A DNA stretch of 64,000 nt from Paenibacillus zeisoli (GTDB lineage Bacteria; Bacillota; Bacilli; Paenibacillales; Paenibacillaceae). The position numbers were made by a program, and so were the translations under genes. Shown piece after piece: positions 63,773 to 64,000 of the stretch. The DNA is taken from NCBI RefSeq assembly GCF_003994465.1, contig NZ_RZNX01000001.1:1062915-1126914 (forward strand). Direction: 5' to 3'. Every line of letters starts with the position of its first letter. The first letter of the stretch is position 1. The notes beneath the pieces were generated by a model. It ran no database searches, was not told where the DNA came from, and saw only the letters and a program-made list of their open reading frames with translations.

Positions 63773-63802
63773 GCAAAAAAAAGATACCTTAACAGGTATC
63801 TT
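63773..63802 (-). terminator. Terminator after the gene at the right edge
   Basis: AAGATACCT/AGGTATCTT stem followed by eight T on the minus strand, about 30 bases past the stop of the partial gene. Confidence 0.88.
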
Positions 63803-63832
63803 CGGATTACTTCTTATTTATAATTCTGTCCC

Positions 63833-64000
63833 TTATGCGTTCGCTTTCTGCATACGGCGTTGGGTCAGATAATCACTTTCATAATACGTGAGCTCATCAC
63901 GGAGGTCCTCATATACTTTGGTTACATCCAAAACGATGTCACGTGCAGCGCGAACTGGCTTTTTGCGGAAACGAATTGCATCTTGTCCGGTGTAAGCATA
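63833..64000 (-). CDS. 3' end of an unrecognised gene (partial)
   Basis: Open from the window edge to a TAA at 63833-63835, giving 55 residues that begin YAYTGQDAIRFRKK and end TQRRMQKANA. The piece is helical and charged (ARDIVLDVTKVYEDLRDEL). I do not recognise the family. A clear terminator after it supports a real gene end. Confidence 0.7.
   Translation of the reverse strand, partial: YAYTGQDAIRFRKKPVRAARDIVLDVTKVYEDLRDELTYYESDYLTQRRMQKANA

Noticed and set aside
1..64000. tRNA or rRNA genes, insertion sequences, prophage parts, toxin-antitoxin or defence genes
   Set aside because: I looked on both strands and saw no tRNA cloverleaf text, transposase motif, inverted-repeat-bounded element or defence-family protein. 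Gene content is housekeeping and sporulation throughout.

Overview
The window looks like chromosomal DNA of an endospore-forming Bacillales, most like Paenibacillus. The reasons are a division and cell-wall (dcw) cluster carrying the sporulation genes spoVD, spoVE, spoIIGA, sigE and sigG, a T-box ileS, bacillithiol synthesis (bshC), YteA, RsfA and YhcN-type sporulation proteins, strong GGAGG ribosome sites, and a moderate GC content. The genus is an inference; no rRNA or tRNA gene was seen.

Layout. Nearly everything runs on the minus strand, so operons read from right to left. At 1-108 a sigma-A promoter and a PyrR-type RNA element start a pyrimidine operon that leaves the window. At 338-4637 are dapL, an iron-export-like ABC pair (fetAB), rluD and lspA. 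yteA (+) and a DUF5665 gene converge near 5570. A T-box controlled ileS of the long eukaryote-like type fills 6077-9591. From 9604 to 36533 lies one large syntenic block. In transcription order it is mraZ, rsmH, ftsL, pbpB, spoVD, murE, murF, mraY, murD, spoVE/ftsW, murG, murB, murA, ftsQ, ftsA, ftsZ, spoIIGA, sigE, sigG, ylmC, pgeF, yggS, sepF, yggT, ylmH and divIVA. These genes build lipid II from UDP-GlcNAc (MurA-F, MraY, MurG) and polymerise it at the septum (FtsW/SpoVE, PBP2B, SpoVD, FtsL, FtsQ). They also position the divisome (FtsZ, FtsA, SepF, DivIVA) and, in sporulation, start the mother-cell and forespore sigma cascade. MraZ sits behind its own operator: four 10-bp periodic boxes just after a near-consensus promoter.

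To the right are ahcY-bshC (SAH recycling and bacillithiol), an oppABCDF peptide importer with a terminator-like hairpin between oppA and oppB, and panE with a DUF3397 gene. These are followed by rsfA, a DUF2626 gene, a secreted coiled-coil protein, a solute-binding protein without a lipobox, a PIN-PhoH ATPase and a YhcN lipoprotein. A small orphan ORF has its own promoter and a 15-bp dyad. Then come an LCP ligase, ylaH, typA, a small membrane protein, two divergent TerC paralogs, thiI with its cysteine desulfurase, a lytic transglycosylase, a Ser/Thr-repeat membrane protein, a DUF1540 gene and the 3' end of an unrecognised gene.

No phage, insertion sequence, CRISPR array, toxin-antitoxin pair or defence island is visible. 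The most useful second-look items are regulatory (mraZ operator, PyrR leader, spoIIG promoter, opp attenuator, dyad at 53.5 kb) plus a few odd proteins: IleRS2, short-type SAH hydrolase, a CwlO-like coiled coil fused to an unknown domain, and the Ser/Thr-repeat protein. I see no strong case for a wholly new multi-gene system. Start codons were moved from the longest ORF to the codon served by a visible Shine-Dalgarno wherever the two differed.
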